A stretch of DNA of 64,000 bases from an uncultured Flavobacteriaceae bacterium (GTDB taxonomy: Bacteria; Bacteroidota; Bacteroidia; Flavobacteriales; Flavobacteriaceae). The position numbers and the translations under genes are program-made. This document shows, in pieces, positions 1-8,972 of the stretch. The stretch lies in NCBI GenBank assembly GCA_905479065.1, contig CAJQLB010000019.1, positions 1 through 64,000 on the forward strand. The letters are read 5' to 3'. The notes beneath the pieces were generated by a model, which worked only from the letters and a program-made list of their open reading frames with translations, had not been told where the DNA came from and did no database searches. Each line of letters starts with the position of its first letter. Position 1 is the first letter of the stretch.

Positions 1-2147
1 GCTGTTTGAGTAAAACTGTATGACGTTGATTCTCCTGCCGGTAAAGTGACTCCAACAGTTTCAACGACTGGAGTTCCTCCGTCAATTATGTAGTTAATAT
101 CAAATCCTGTTTGATCTTGTGTTCCAAAGTTCTTAATTGTAACACTGACTGTCTCATCAGATAAAAAAGTTCCAGTCTCGGGAGCAGTAAAACCAACTAT
201 ACCAATATCATTGGCAAATTCATGTAATACATCACTACTCGCGCAGTCATTACTATTGTCTTCATCAATGTCATAATCAGTGCATGCATTAATAGTATAT
301 GTCTGACCCTCAATTGACAAGTCAGCTTTGGCGCTAAAAATATATTGTTCAGCAGTTTGTGATGCCAAAGACCTGCCAAATGGCTCTGAAATTATCGTTC
401 CGCCATCTATTTGATACGTGACATCAAACCCAGAAGCTGTTGCTTCACCAAAATTAAAAACAGTTACTGTAATTGTTTCGTTGTCTGTTAGCACTCCTGT
501 TGTTGGCGTGTCAATACTTACGACACCAACATCATTCGTGGTATTTGGTGCCAACTGAAATACACCGGCAACATTTTTTCTTCCTCCTGACATCACTTCA
601 TTGACAAACCAGAATTTTTTATCTCCATCTGGATCTATATCTATTTTGCTGTAATCTCCATATCTCGTTCCGGGAATATTTGAATCCCCGGCAATGATTG
701 TTCCCTCTTCAACAGTCATTACACCCAAATCATCTCCTGCAAAACGACCTGTATAATACGATCCAACTCTTATGTCTGAATCTGTACTATTGGCACTTGA
801 CATTCCTGTATATCCCATTCCAATGTTTCCTTGAATATCCATTGACAAACTTGCATTCCACGCATGTCTATTATCTGGGGCCGTATAGGTCCCCTCTTGA
901 TAAATTGTCCAAGGTTGGCCATCTCCAGATTGTCTTAATTCGTACCAACGAACTCCCGCCTGTTCAACAGAAGACCCGTCAACATCAACAACAAAATTAA
1001 AAAGTGCCGAATTATGCGAGTCAAACTTTCTAAATTGAGCTTGATTCATGACAGTCCATTGCAACGCATCTATACTAGATCCTCCTGAGGGTTGATCTAA
1101 ATTCACAAAACTGCCACCATCAAACGTTGAATTAAATGAAGTGACTGAACCATCTGCATTACCGCTGGCGTCAATTCCTAAGTTCGTTGGACCTGTAACT
1201 GTTGAACCTGAGGCATTTGCCCAATCCATGGTTACATCCCACAATTTAATGTGATCGTCTTGACTCACATTTCCCCAGCCATCATCTGCAAAATAAACCA
1301 TAAATGCAGGTCCTGTAATAGCTGTATCATGACTTAAATTTAAAAACTGTGGTGAGTCAAATCCTCCCGGATCTTGCCACCCCGGGACTGTAAAAGAAAC
1401 CATTTGAGCACCAATATTTCCAGCAAGCATTTCAGCACGTTCAAACACATGAAATGTTCCACTCAAATTATCAGTCATATAATATCCATCATGCCAAACT
1501 GAAACCTTTTGATAATCATTCACAGAACCGTAAGTGTATACTGTCCAGCCATCATTAACAGGATCAGGGCCATCAGAGACAGCTAATTGAGCGCCTCCTC
1601 CAAGAAAAGACATTACCCATCTATCTGCTGCATTGTCATAAGAAACCGTCAAATCACAACACCCTCCGGAAGGAAATATTGTAGGATTTGGAGAGACAAG
1701 ACCAGCTGTTAACGAATTTCCTTCTTTATCAAAGATTTGAAATGCTGTGTTAAGAACAGAAATATAGTGATTTGGACCCACTGCTCCTGCAGGATCTGTT
1801 GGCTGAGAACTTGAAGCACCTGTCTCAAAAACAAGTAAGGGCTCTTTTGTATCTATTGTATTTTTTAATCTATGTGGAGCTTCTGCTAAAGCATCAGATC
1901 CATTTGAACCTTTCCCAATGATAATTTCTTTATTCTTAGAAGCTCTTCCATCGTTCATTTCTTTAGTTCCAGCTAATTCAGGCCTTACCAAAGTTACTCG
2001 TGATGCTATTGAGGGTACTTTTTCAACCTTTGTTGGTGTTCCAATATACTTTGGTTTTTCTGTTTTTGATGCTATTTGCTGTGCATAAAATGACTGACTA
2101 GCCAAAAATAAACAAATAGCAAAAAGCCATTGTAAAGTTCTCTTCAT
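1..2147 (-). CDS. Large secreted protein with tandem CARDB-type Ig-like domains (3' end outside window)
   Basis: The frame is open from the ATG at 2147 to the window edge, so about 715 N-terminal residues are visible and the stop lies outside. Residues 1-22 are a Sec signal peptide (MKRT, core LFAICLFLA, end SFYAQ). A region starting near residue 107 with DPAGAVGPNHYISV and rich in Gly, Asp and Trp resembles the propeller-like body of flavobacterial exported proteins. From about residue 537 (NDVGVVS) a CARDB-type beta-sandwich begins, and a second starts near 645 (NDIGIVGF). Between them lies a short acidic loop flanked by two Cys (CTDYDIDEDNSNDC). CARDB repeats are usually cell-adhesion or surface modules. 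A type IX secretion signal would be expected at the unseen C terminus. The start is supported by the signal peptide and a candidate promoter box 34 nt upstream. Substrate or partner is unknown. Confidence 0.8.
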   Translation of the reverse strand, partial: MKRTLQWLFAICLFLASQSFYAQQIASKTEKPKYIGTPTKVEKVPSIASRVTLVRPELAGTKEMNDGRASKNKEIIIGKGSNGSDALAEAPHRLKNTIDTKEPLLVFETGASSSQPTDPAGAVGPNHYISVLNTAFQIFDKEGNSLTAGLVSPNPTIFPSGGCCDLTVSYDNAADRWVMSFLGGGAQLAVSDGPDPVNDGWTVYTYGSVNDYQKVSVWHDGYYMTDNLSGTFHVFERAEMLAGNIGAQMVSFTVPGWQDPGGFDSPQFLNLSHDTAITGPAFMVYFADDGWGNVSQDDHIKLWDVTMDWANASGSTVTGPTNLGIDASGNADGSVTSFNSTFDGGSFVNLDQPSGGSSIDALQWTVMNQAQFRKFDSHNSALFNFVVDVDGSSVEQAGVRWYELRQSGDGQPWTIYQEGTYTAPDNRHAWNASLSMDIQGNIGMGYTGMSSANSTDSDIRVGSYYTGRFAGDDLGVMTVEEGTIIAGDSNIPGTRYGDYSKIDIDPDGDKKFWFVNEVMSGGRKNVAGVFQLAPNTTNDVGVVSIDTPTTGVLTDNETITVTVFNFGEATASGFDVTYQIDGGTIISEPFGRSLASQTAEQYIFSAKADLSIEGQTYTINACTDYDIDEDNSNDCASSDVLHEFANDIGIVGFTAPETGTFLSDETVSVTIKNFGTQDQTGFDINYIIDGGTPVVETVGVTLPAGESTSYSFTQT

Positions 2148-2181
2148 GATAACAGTTTTTAGTGATTTTCTATTAATTTTT

Positions 2182-2189
2182 CAAAAATA
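2182..2189 (-). promoter_or_regulatory. Candidate -7 box (TAnnTTTG) for the CARDB protein gene
   Basis: On the minus strand TATTTTTG matches the Bacteroidota -7 consensus and ends 34 nt before the ATG. No convincing TTG/TTTG -33 element is seen at 17-23 nt, so support is partial. The rest of the 2148-2323 gap holds no gene and no clear hairpin. Confidence 0.35.
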
Positions 2190-2323
2190 ATTCATTTTGA
2201 GATAATAAAAGAAAAAAAACCAAAGAATTCGGGCACTGAAGCCTCATCACCTAAGCATTGAGAGTAAAAACACACCCCACATTTTAGTTTGTATGTTAGG
2301 AATGTTAATTAAATTATTTCTTT

Positions 2324-3865
2324 TTAAATTTTCTTTAGCCAATGTTTCACATCGACTTCTTCACTTATGATTGCTTTGAGATCTTTTACATTAACGCGCT
2401 TTTGACTCATTGAATCTCTCTGACGAATTGTTACGGTGTTGTTCTCTAACGTTTCATGATCTACTGTGATACAAAAAGGTGTCCCAACAGCATCTTGTCT
2501 TCTGTATCGTTTTCCAACAGCATCTTTTTCATCATAAATTACATTGAAATCCCATTTTAATTCATCAACAATCCCACGAGCAAGCTCTGGCAAACCATCT
2601 CTTTTTATTAACGGAAAAACAGCAGCCTTCGTTGGAGCGAGCACAGCTGGTAATTTTAACACAGTTCTCGTTGTATTATTTTCTAATTCTTCTACTTGTA
2701 GAGCTTTTGAGAAAACAGCTAAAAACATACGATCTAATCCAATAGATGTCTCCAAAACATAAGGGACATAGCTTTTATTTTCTTCATGGTCAAAAAACTG
2801 TAATTTTTTTCCTGAAAATTCTTCATGTGCTTTTAAATCAAAATCTGTTCTAGAATGAATCCCCTCTAATTCTTTAAAACCAAAAGGAAAATCAAATTCA
2901 ATATCAGACGCTGCGTCTGCGTAATGAGCTAATTTTTCATGATCGTGAAAACGGTAATTCTCTGGCTGCATTCCTAAGGATAAATGCCATTTCATACGTG
3001 CCTCTTTCCAGTACTGATACCAATGTTGTTGTGTTCCTGGTTTTATAAAAAACTGCATTTCCATTTGCTCAAATTCTCTCATCCTGAAAATGAATTGTCG
3101 CGCAACGATTTCATTTCTAAAAGCCTTCCCTGTTTGAGCAATTCCAAACGGTATTTTCATTCTACCGGTTTTTTGGATATTTGAAAAATTTACAAATATT
3201 CCCTGAGCAGTCTCTGGACGTAAAAATAAATCCATCGCACTGTCAGAGGAAGCTCCGAGTTTGGTTCCAAACATTAAATTAAACTGCTTGACATCTGTCC
3301 AATTTTTACTACCTGACAAAGGATCTGAAATATCTAATTCCTCTATGAGTTGCTTAACATCGTGCAAATCTTCTTTTTCAAGAGACTGTCCTAATCGTTT
3401 TAGAATAGAATTAATCTTTTCCTGGTAAGCTAACACTCTTTGATTGGTTGCCAAAAACTCCTCTTTATTGAAATTTTCACCAAAACGCTTTGTTGCCTTC
3501 AAGACCTCTTTATTGATTTTCGCCTCAATCTTTAAACAATAGTCTTCTACCAAAACATCAGCTCGATATCGCTTTTTTGAGTCTTTATTGTCAATTAGTG
3601 GATCATTAAACGCATCGACATGACCAGAAGCTTTCCAAGTCGTTGGATGCATAAAAATTGCCGAATCAATACCGACAATATTGTCATTCAATTGCACCAT
3701 GGCTTTCCACCAATAATCTCGAATATTTTTCTTTAATTCAACACCATTTTGAGCATAGTCATAGACTGCGCTTAAGCCATCATAAATATCACTACTTTGA
3801 AATACGTAACCGTACTCTTTTGCGTGTGAAATTACTCGTTTAAATTGATCCTCAGTATTTGCCAT
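2324..3865 (-). CDS. glyS: Glycyl-tRNA synthetase, class II alpha2 type
   Basis: Charges tRNA-Gly with glycine in the cytoplasm. At 513 residues it is the single-chain (alpha2) form, not the alpha/beta form. Visible class II features are the RPETAQGIFVNFSN segment, GRMKIPFGIAQTGKAFRNE around motif 2, and SIGLDRMFLAV as motif 3, followed by a C-terminal anticodon-binding domain (APTKAAVFPL onward). I chose the ATG at 3865 (MANTEDQF) over an in-frame upstream TTG at 3895, because the 10-codon extension would run through a TAnnTTTG box and encodes an atypical hydrophobic stretch. The gene stands alone on the minus strand, upstream of the CARDB gene by 176 nt, and divergent from comF. Confidence 0.96.
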   Translation of the reverse strand: MANTEDQFKRVISHAKEYGYVFQSSDIYDGLSAVYDYAQNGVELKKNIRDYWWKAMVQLNDNIVGIDSAIFMHPTTWKASGHVDAFNDPLIDNKDSKKRYRADVLVEDYCLKIEAKINKEVLKATKRFGENFNKEEFLATNQRVLAYQEKINSILKRLGQSLEKEDLHDVKQLIEELDISDPLSGSKNWTDVKQFNLMFGTKLGASSDSAMDLFLRPETAQGIFVNFSNIQKTGRMKIPFGIAQTGKAFRNEIVARQFIFRMREFEQMEMQFFIKPGTQQHWYQYWKEARMKWHLSLGMQPENYRFHDHEKLAHYADAASDIEFDFPFGFKELEGIHSRTDFDLKAHEEFSGKKLQFFDHEENKSYVPYVLETSIGLDRMFLAVFSKALQVEELENNTTRTVLKLPAVLAPTKAAVFPLIKRDGLPELARGIVDELKWDFNVIYDEKDAVGKRYRRQDAVGTPFCITVDHETLENNTVTIRQRDSMSQKRVNVKDLKAIISEEVDVKHWLKKI

Positions 3866-3869
3866 GCTG

Positions 3870-3877
3870 CAAAAATA
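3870..3877 (-). promoter_or_regulatory. Candidate -7 box placed 4 nt before glyS ATG
   Basis: TATTTTTG on the minus strand fits TAnnTTTG and is separated from the glyS ATG by exactly 4 nt, which would put transcription start at or next to the A of the start codon. TTTG copies at 3889-3892 and 3893-3896 give spacers of only 11 and 15 nt, shorter than the usual 17-23, so the -33 element is uncertain. Confidence 0.45.
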
Positions 3878-4037
3878 AACAACCACTTCAAACAAACGGA
3901 ACGGATTTCAAATTTATTTTATTATTTTAAAGCAATTGGAGAGAAAAAGTCTTACTTGTGCTTAACCTATGCTATTAAAATACGTAAGTAAACGCGAAAA
4001 ATGAACCATTTACAACTGTTGAACTTTTAAAATATCA

Positions 4038-4721
4038 ATGATTTTAAATCACCTTATCAATGTGCTTTTTCCAAAAGTTTGTTTTGGTTGTTCAGACATT
4101 TTAAGCGATAATGAGCATTTAATTTGTACTTCATGCAGGCATAATTTGCCTTTAACTAATTATCATATTAACAACATTGATACCCTAAAAAAGGTTTTCT
4201 ATGGCAGAGTACATATTGAGAATGCTACCGCGCTTTTACTTTTTGAAAAAAAGGGAATTGTCCAACAATTACTTCATCAGTTAAAATATAAAGGTCAAGA
4301 AAATATTGGTGCTTTTTTAGGGAAATGGTTAGGACACGAATTAGCCGCTATTGAAAATTATCAAGCCATTGATATTGTAATTCCAGTACCTTTACATAAA
4401 CGGAAGCAACGTAAACGGGGTTTTAATCAAGCTGCAAAATTTGGAGTTGAAATTGCAGCAGCACTTGGTGCCGAGTATGTAGATAATGTTTTGATAAAAA
4501 TCACCAATACTAAAACTCAAGTTTTCAAAAGCCGTATAGCTAGATGGCAACAGAATACAACGACATTCACATTAGAAAATAGCGCGAGAATTGCCAATAA
4601 GCACATTCTTTTAGTTGATGACATTGTCACCACTGGAGCCACTGTGGAGTCCTGTGTCAATGTTTTAAATCTCGCTGAAAACATAAAAGTTAGTGTCGCT
4701 TCGATGGCATTTACAGCATAA
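4038..4721 (+). CDS. comF: ComF family phosphoribosyltransferase-like protein
   Basis: The 227-residue protein has the family layout: an N-terminal four-Cys zinc site (C15, C18, C30, C33), a middle segment with IVIPVPLHKRKQRKRGFNQA near residues 113-132, and a C-terminal PRPP-binding loop VDDIVTTGAT near 193-202. In competent bacteria ComF supports DNA uptake at the cytoplasmic side of the membrane. In flavobacteria the role is less well established, so competence is an inference. It is divergent from glyS across a 172-nt gap and lies 51 nt before the Ig-like lipoprotein gene, which has its own candidate promoter. Confidence 0.92.
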   Translation: MILNHLINVLFPKVCFGCSDILSDNEHLICTSCRHNLPLTNYHINNIDTLKKVFYGRVHIENATALLLFEKKGIVQQLLHQLKYKGQENIGAFLGKWLGHELAAIENYQAIDIVIPVPLHKRKQRKRGFNQAAKFGVEIAAALGAEYVDNVLIKITNTKTQVFKSRIARWQQNTTTFTLENSARIANKHILLVDDIVTTGATVESCVNVLNLAENIKVSVASMAFTA

Positions 4722-4748
4722 GTCTTCGTTAATTCTAAATTATGTTGT

Positions 4749-4756
4749 TATTTTTG
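4749..4756 (+). promoter_or_regulatory. Candidate -7 box for the Ig-like lipoprotein gene
   Basis: TATTTTTG fits TAnnTTTG, ends 16 nt before the ATG at 4773, and lies in the 51-nt gap after comF. The -33 region shows only a weak TTCG at 4725-4728. Confidence 0.4.
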
Positions 4757-4772
4757 TCAAAATTGATGTTTA

Positions 4773-6377
4773 ATGAAAAAGGTTTTTATAAATAGTTTGC
4801 TTTTATTGCTAATTTGTCTCCTTTTTTCCCAATGCGCGAATAGAGGGACTCCCTCCGGAGGAGATAAAGACATTGCGCCTCCAATCATTACACAATCAAT
4901 TCCTGAAAATTATTCAACCAATTTTAACGCAACTGAAATAAAGATTTTTTTTGACGAATACATAAAGATTAAAGATCTCAGGAAACAACTTATTGTATCC
5001 CCTCCTATGGATCCAGAGGCTCAAATAACACCTCTCGGTTCTGCAAGTAAATACATTACAATTCAAATTTTTGACACGCTTCAACCAAATACCACCTATG
5101 CGTTTAATTTTGGTGAAAGTATCGTTGACAATAATGAAAGTAATCCTTATCCATACTTCCGTTATGTTTTCTCAACAGGAACATATATAGATTCTCTCAA
5201 AATTAATGGTGTTATTGAAGACGCTTTGAATGACAAGCCAGATAATTTTGTTTCGGTCATGCTTTATGAAATGGATTCCACATTTTCAGATTCCATAGTT
5301 TACAAGAAAAAACCTAATTACATTACCAATACTTTAGACAGTACTGCACAGTTTCAATTAGATAATTTGAAAGCAGGCGACTATTTCCTTGTCGCATTAA
5401 AAGATAATAATACCAATTTCACATTTGAGCAGAAGGAAGATAAAATTGGTTTTAAAGAGAATATAATTACCGTTCCTTCAGACAGTTCCTATAATGTGAG
5501 GTTATTTAAAGAAATTTTTGATTTTAAGGCGACAAGACCCTCTCTTGTCTCTGGGAATAAAATTGCTTTTGGTTATGAAGGAGATTATAAAAACATGAAT
5601 ATCCAAATAATATCTGACGTCCCTAAAGATTTTCAGTACAGCATTATTAAAGATTCAAAATCTGATAGCCTTCATTATTTTTTTACACCAGATATGAAGC
5701 GTGATTCGTTGGTTTTTAAAGTCTCAAATCATTCCTACACTGATACACTCACTGTTCGATTAAAAACGCTTGAAAAAGATTCACTAACGATATCAGCTGT
5801 CAATCAAAGTACCCTAAAATTAACTGAAGATTTTGTGCTTACGGCAAACATACCATTTGCACATATAAATGAGTCCAAAATTAATATCATAGATAAAGAT
5901 TCTGTCAATATAAATTTTACAAAGTCTTACGAATCCTTAAACAACAATTACCGTTTCAAGTTTGACAAGCAAGAAGAGAGCTCTTACAAAGTTCAATTAC
6001 TTCCAAATGCCTTGAAAGATTTATTTGGAAGAACCAATGACACATTAAACTATAATTTACGGACAAAGGCTGTGTCTGATTACGGTAATTTACGACTTAC
6101 AATTGATAATGCAGCTTATCCCTTAATTGTGCAACTTGTGACACCTAAAGGGAAGGTGAAAGATGAAAAATACACAACTAAGCCAGAGCCCTTAGATTTT
6201 GTTCATATTGATGCTGCAAAATATTTAATTAGAGTAATTTATGACGAAAATCAAAATAGAATATACGACACAGGTAACTACCTAAAAAAGACACAACCCG
6301 AACGTGTCAGCTATTATCCATCTGTCCTTGATATACGTAAAGGCTGGGATTATGTTGAAAATTTTATTTTAAAATAA
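4773..6377 (+). CDS. Exported lipoprotein with N-terminal Big_5-type Ig-like domain
   Basis: A 534-residue lipoprotein. The signal peptide ends in a lipobox LLFSQC with the lipidated Cys at 21, followed by NRGTPSGGDKD. Residues about 35-135 form a Big_5-like Ig domain (PPIITQSIPENYSTNFN ... INIFFDEYI-type pattern, ending YVFSTG). The rest is beta-rich with repeated DS-rich strands and ends in a segment on stiffness or response to internal pressure that I cannot assign. Such proteins are common in flavobacteria and their function is unknown; they are probably anchored in the outer membrane facing the periplasm or surface. The last 14 nt overlap the 3' end of the convergent nitrilase gene, so there is no room for a conventional terminator. 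Confidence 0.88.
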   Translation: MKKVFINSLLLLLICLLFSQCANRGTPSGGDKDIAPPIITQSIPENYSTNFNATEIKIFFDEYIKIKDLRKQLIVSPPMDPEAQITPLGSASKYITIQIFDTLQPNTTYAFNFGESIVDNNESNPYPYFRYVFSTGTYIDSLKINGVIEDALNDKPDNFVSVMLYEMDSTFSDSIVYKKKPNYITNTLDSTAQFQLDNLKAGDYFLVALKDNNTNFTFEQKEDKIGFKENIITVPSDSSYNVRLFKEIFDFKATRPSLVSGNKIAFGYEGDYKNMNIQIISDVPKDFQYSIIKDSKSDSLHYFFTPDMKRDSLVFKVSNHSYTDTLTVRLKTLEKDSLTISAVNQSTLKLTEDFVLTANIPFAHINESKINIIDKDSVNINFTKSYESLNNNYRFKFDKQEESSYKVQLLPNALKDLFGRTNDTLNYNLRTKAVSDYGNLRLTIDNAAYPLIVQLVTPKGKVKDEKYTTKPEPLDFVHIDAAKYLIRVIYDENQNRIYDTGNYLKKTQPERVSYYPSVLDIRKGWDYVENFILK

Positions 6378-7143
6378 AATCATCTCGATCATCCAAAAAC
6401 TTGAATCTATGTCTAATAGTTTCTAAATGAGATTTTTCTAAAACAACTATTTCTGTATGTTCTAAATTAGAGATACTTTGTGTTATTTGATCTCCTAGTC
6501 CATTATAAATCGCTGAATGCCCGGGATATTGATGATTGTTATTGTCAAGTCCAATTCTATTGACACCAATACAATAACTCATGTTTTCAATTGCCCTTGC
6601 CTTCAATAAAGCATCCCATGCCTCAACGCGTGGTGTTGGCCAATTAGCCACGTAGACTAAAAGATCGTAGTCAAATATGTTTCTTGACCATACAGGGAAG
6701 CGCAAATCATAGCATATTTGTGGCATAATTTTCCAGCCTTTATAATTAATTATTACACGATTGCTCCCTGAGGTATAAGATTTGTGTTCTCCTGCCAAAG
6801 AAAAAGTATGCCGTTTATCATAATACTCCACATGGCCATTAGAAGTTACAAATACAAACCGATTAAAGAAATTACTATTGTCTTTTATCACCAAACTTCC
6901 GCAAATAGCTGTATCATATACTTTAGCTATTTGCTTCATCCAAGTAATTGATTTCCCACCCATTAATTCGTAAACACATTCGGGTTGCATTGTAAATCCA
7001 GAGGTAAACATTTCTGGCAAGACAATAAGATCTTTTGGCTCTTTTAATAGCTCGATTTTTTTCGTGAAATTACTTCTATTTTTTTCAGGTTCCTCCCAAA
7101 TTAAATCTGATTGGATTATGGCTGTTTTTAGTCGATCTTGCAT
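6364..7143 (-). CDS. Nitrilase-superfamily omega-amidase (YafV/Nit2-like)
   Basis: A 259-residue carbon-nitrogen hydrolase with a complete catalytic triad: E44 (VLPEMF), K110 (YYDKRHTF) and C144 (PQICYDLRFP). The ICYDLRFPVW block and the length fit the YafV/Nit2 branch, which hydrolyses alpha-ketoglutaramate and alpha-ketosuccinamate to the keto acid and ammonia. A partner would be a glutamine-using aminotransferase, and such a candidate lies 650 nt away on the same strand (7790-8932), with a GNAT gene on the other strand between them. The pairing is suggestive, not proof. The gene ends inside the convergent lipoprotein gene. Confidence 0.9.
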   Translation of the reverse strand: MQDRLKTAIIQSDLIWEEPEKNRSNFTKKIELLKEPKDLIVLPEMFTSGFTMQPECVYELMGGKSITWMKQIAKVYDTAICGSLVIKDNSNFFNRFVFVTSNGHVEYYDKRHTFSLAGEHKSYTSGSNRVIINYKGWKIMPQICYDLRFPVWSRNIFDYDLLVYVANWPTPRVEAWDALLKARAIENMSYCIGVNRIGLDNNNHQYPGHSAIYNGLGDQITQSISNLEHTEIVVLEKSHLETIRHRFKFLDDRDDFILK

Positions 7144-7185
7144 GTTTAAAAATAATTAAAATTACCAGGAATCTCCTATTTGAAA

Positions 7186-7707
7186 ATGAAATTATCATAT
7201 AAACAATGTTCGATAGACAATCTTGAAACCTTAATTTTGGTTTCAAGAAAGACATTTATTGACGCCTTTGAGCGTCAAAATAATCCTGAAGACTTTAAGC
7301 AATACATGAGACAAGCATTTGATAAAAATGAAATTAAAAACCAGCTTTTAGATAAAAATATGATTTTTTATCTTGTTTACACAATGCATGATTTGGTCGG
7401 CTACTTCAAATTGAATAAAAACGAAGCACAAAAAGAAAAATTTAAAAACTCATGTGTTGAATTAGAACGTTTTTATGTTTTAAAAACTTTCCAAAATCAA
7501 GGTATTGGTGCATTGATGTTACTAAAAGTTTTAAATATTGCTCGTCAATATGGAGGTGATTTTCTGTGGTTAGGCGTTTGGCAAAAAAATAAAGATGCTA
7601 TTAGATTTTATGAATTACAAGGATTCAAAAAGTTTGAGTCACACCCCTATTTTATTGGTAAAGACCAGCAAATTGATTGGATCATGAAAAAGAATTTCAA
7701 CTCTTAA
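7186..7707 (+). CDS. GNAT family N-acetyltransferase
   Basis: A 173-residue protein with the GNAT fold. ERFYVLKTFQNQGIG carries the acetyl-CoA pyrophosphate loop (Q-x-x-G-x-G), and WLGVWQKNKDAIRFYELQGF is the C-terminal motif B region with a typical aromatic-rich FYELQGF end. The substrate is unknown. The ATG at 7186 is used; an in-frame TTG two codons upstream is the only alternative. It is divergent from the nitrilase and convergent with the aminotransferase gene, and appears to be transcribed alone. Confidence 0.9.
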   Translation: MKLSYKQCSIDNLETLILVSRKTFIDAFERQNNPEDFKQYMRQAFDKNEIKNQLLDKNMIFYLVYTMHDLVGYFKLNKNEAQKEKFKNSCVELERFYVLKTFQNQGIGALMLLKVLNIARQYGGDFLWLGVWQKNKDAIRFYELQGFKKFESHPYFIGKDQQIDWIMKKNFNS

Positions 7708-7789
7708 TACAAATCATCTTTTAAATATTTGCCTTAAGACCCCATAACATGAATTTTGAATATTCCTTTCTAGTAACAGCACATCTTAC

Positions 7790-8932
7790 CTACACTTTAT
7801 TTAAAATCTCTGCGGCTTTTACAAGGGTTTCATCTGTTTTTGCAAAGCAAAAACGCAACATCTTTTCATCTAAATTATTAACATTAAAGACTGAAAATGG
7901 AATGGATGCGATTTTTTTTACTTTAGTCAATTGTTTCGCTAATTGATAATCATTTTCTTGAGAAATATTAGAAAAATTAAGCGCCTGAAAATAAGTTCCT
8001 TTTGATGGCTTAAATGAAAATCTTGATGCTTTTATAAGATTAAGAAATAAATCTCTTTTGGACTGAAACAATTCAGAAAGCTCTTGATAATGACTAGGCT
8101 CACTTAAATATTGGGCCAGCGCTCTTTGACTCGGATGGTGAACGCTAAAGACAGTGAATTCATGAACTTTTAAAAACTCATGCATCAGCTCTTTGGGAGC
8201 ACATGCATACCCTACTTTCCAGCCTGTATTATGAAATGTTTTTCCGAAAGAGGCTGTAATAAAACTTCGTTTCTTTAAATTAGAAAACAAACAAACACTT
8301 TGATGTTGTTGTCCATCAAAAATAATATGCTCATAGACTTCATCACTCAAAACAATAATATTCGTATTGAGGGTGAGCTCTTGCAGTTGTAACATATCAT
8401 ATTTTGAAAGAACCGTCCCTGTTGGGTTATGAGGTGTGTTAATAATTATCATTCTTGTTTTAAGATTGATTGTTTGTTTCACCTCTTCCCAATCTATCTT
8501 ATAATCTGGATATTTTAATTGAATAGATACCGCTTTTCCACCACACAATTCGATTGTAGGAATATAGCAGTCAAAAGCTGGATTAAAAACAATAACCTCA
8601 TCATTAGTGTGAACAAACGCTGTAATTGCGGCATAAATCGCCTGGGTTGCTCCTGCAGTTATCACAATTTCTCCATCTGGATGATAAGTAGTTCCATAAA
8701 GAAGATCGTATTTTTTTGCAATCGCTTCCCTTAAGGGAAATACACCAGACATTGGAGCATAATGATTGTGACCTTCATTCATAGCTTGTGATACAAGATT
8801 AATTAACTTTTGATCTCCCTTAAAGTCAGGAAATCCCTGAGATAAGTTAACAGCATCATGTTCTTGTGCCAAAGCACTCATTACCGAAAAAATTGAAGGT
8901 TTTAGATGAGGTAATTTTGAGAAATAATTCAT
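7790..8932 (-). CDS. PLP-dependent aminotransferase, methionine/glutamine type (YbdL-like, fold type I)
   Basis: A 380-residue class I/II aminotransferase. Visible are VNLSQGFPDF near residues 28-37, the glycine-rich PLP phosphate site TAGATQAIY, NTPHNPTG (165-172), the cofactor-pairing Asp in LSDEVYEH, and the Schiff-base lysine K231 in SFGKTFHNTGWKVGY. The SQGFPDF and FHNTGWKVG signatures are those of YbdL / kynurenine-glutamine transaminase K enzymes, which act on methionine, glutamine and aromatic amino acids. Its keto-amide product from glutamine would be a substrate of the neighbouring omega-amidase. It follows the Xaa-Pro aminopeptidase gene by 40 nt and could be cotranscribed with it. 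Confidence 0.92.
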   Translation of the reverse strand: MNYFSKLPHLKPSIFSVMSALAQEHDAVNLSQGFPDFKGDQKLINLVSQAMNEGHNHYAPMSGVFPLREAIAKKYDLLYGTTYHPDGEIVITAGATQAIYAAITAFVHTNDEVIVFNPAFDCYIPTIELCGGKAVSIQLKYPDYKIDWEEVKQTINLKTRMIIINTPHNPTGTVLSKYDMLQLQELTLNTNIIVLSDEVYEHIIFDGQQHQSVCLFSNLKKRSFITASFGKTFHNTGWKVGYACAPKELMHEFLKVHEFTVFSVHHPSQRALAQYLSEPSHYQELSELFQSKRDLFLNLIKASRFSFKPSKGTYFQALNFSNISQENDYQLAKQLTKVKKIASIPFSVFNVNNLDEKMLRFCFAKTDETLVKAAEILNKV

Positions 8933-8972
8933 TTAATTAATCCTGTTTTATATTTTGTTGATGGTTATTATA

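Noticed and set aside
698-1000. Plus-strand 100-residue frame
   Set aside because: It is antisense to the CARDB protein gene, which has a signal peptide and domain structure; no family features are visible in the opposite frame.
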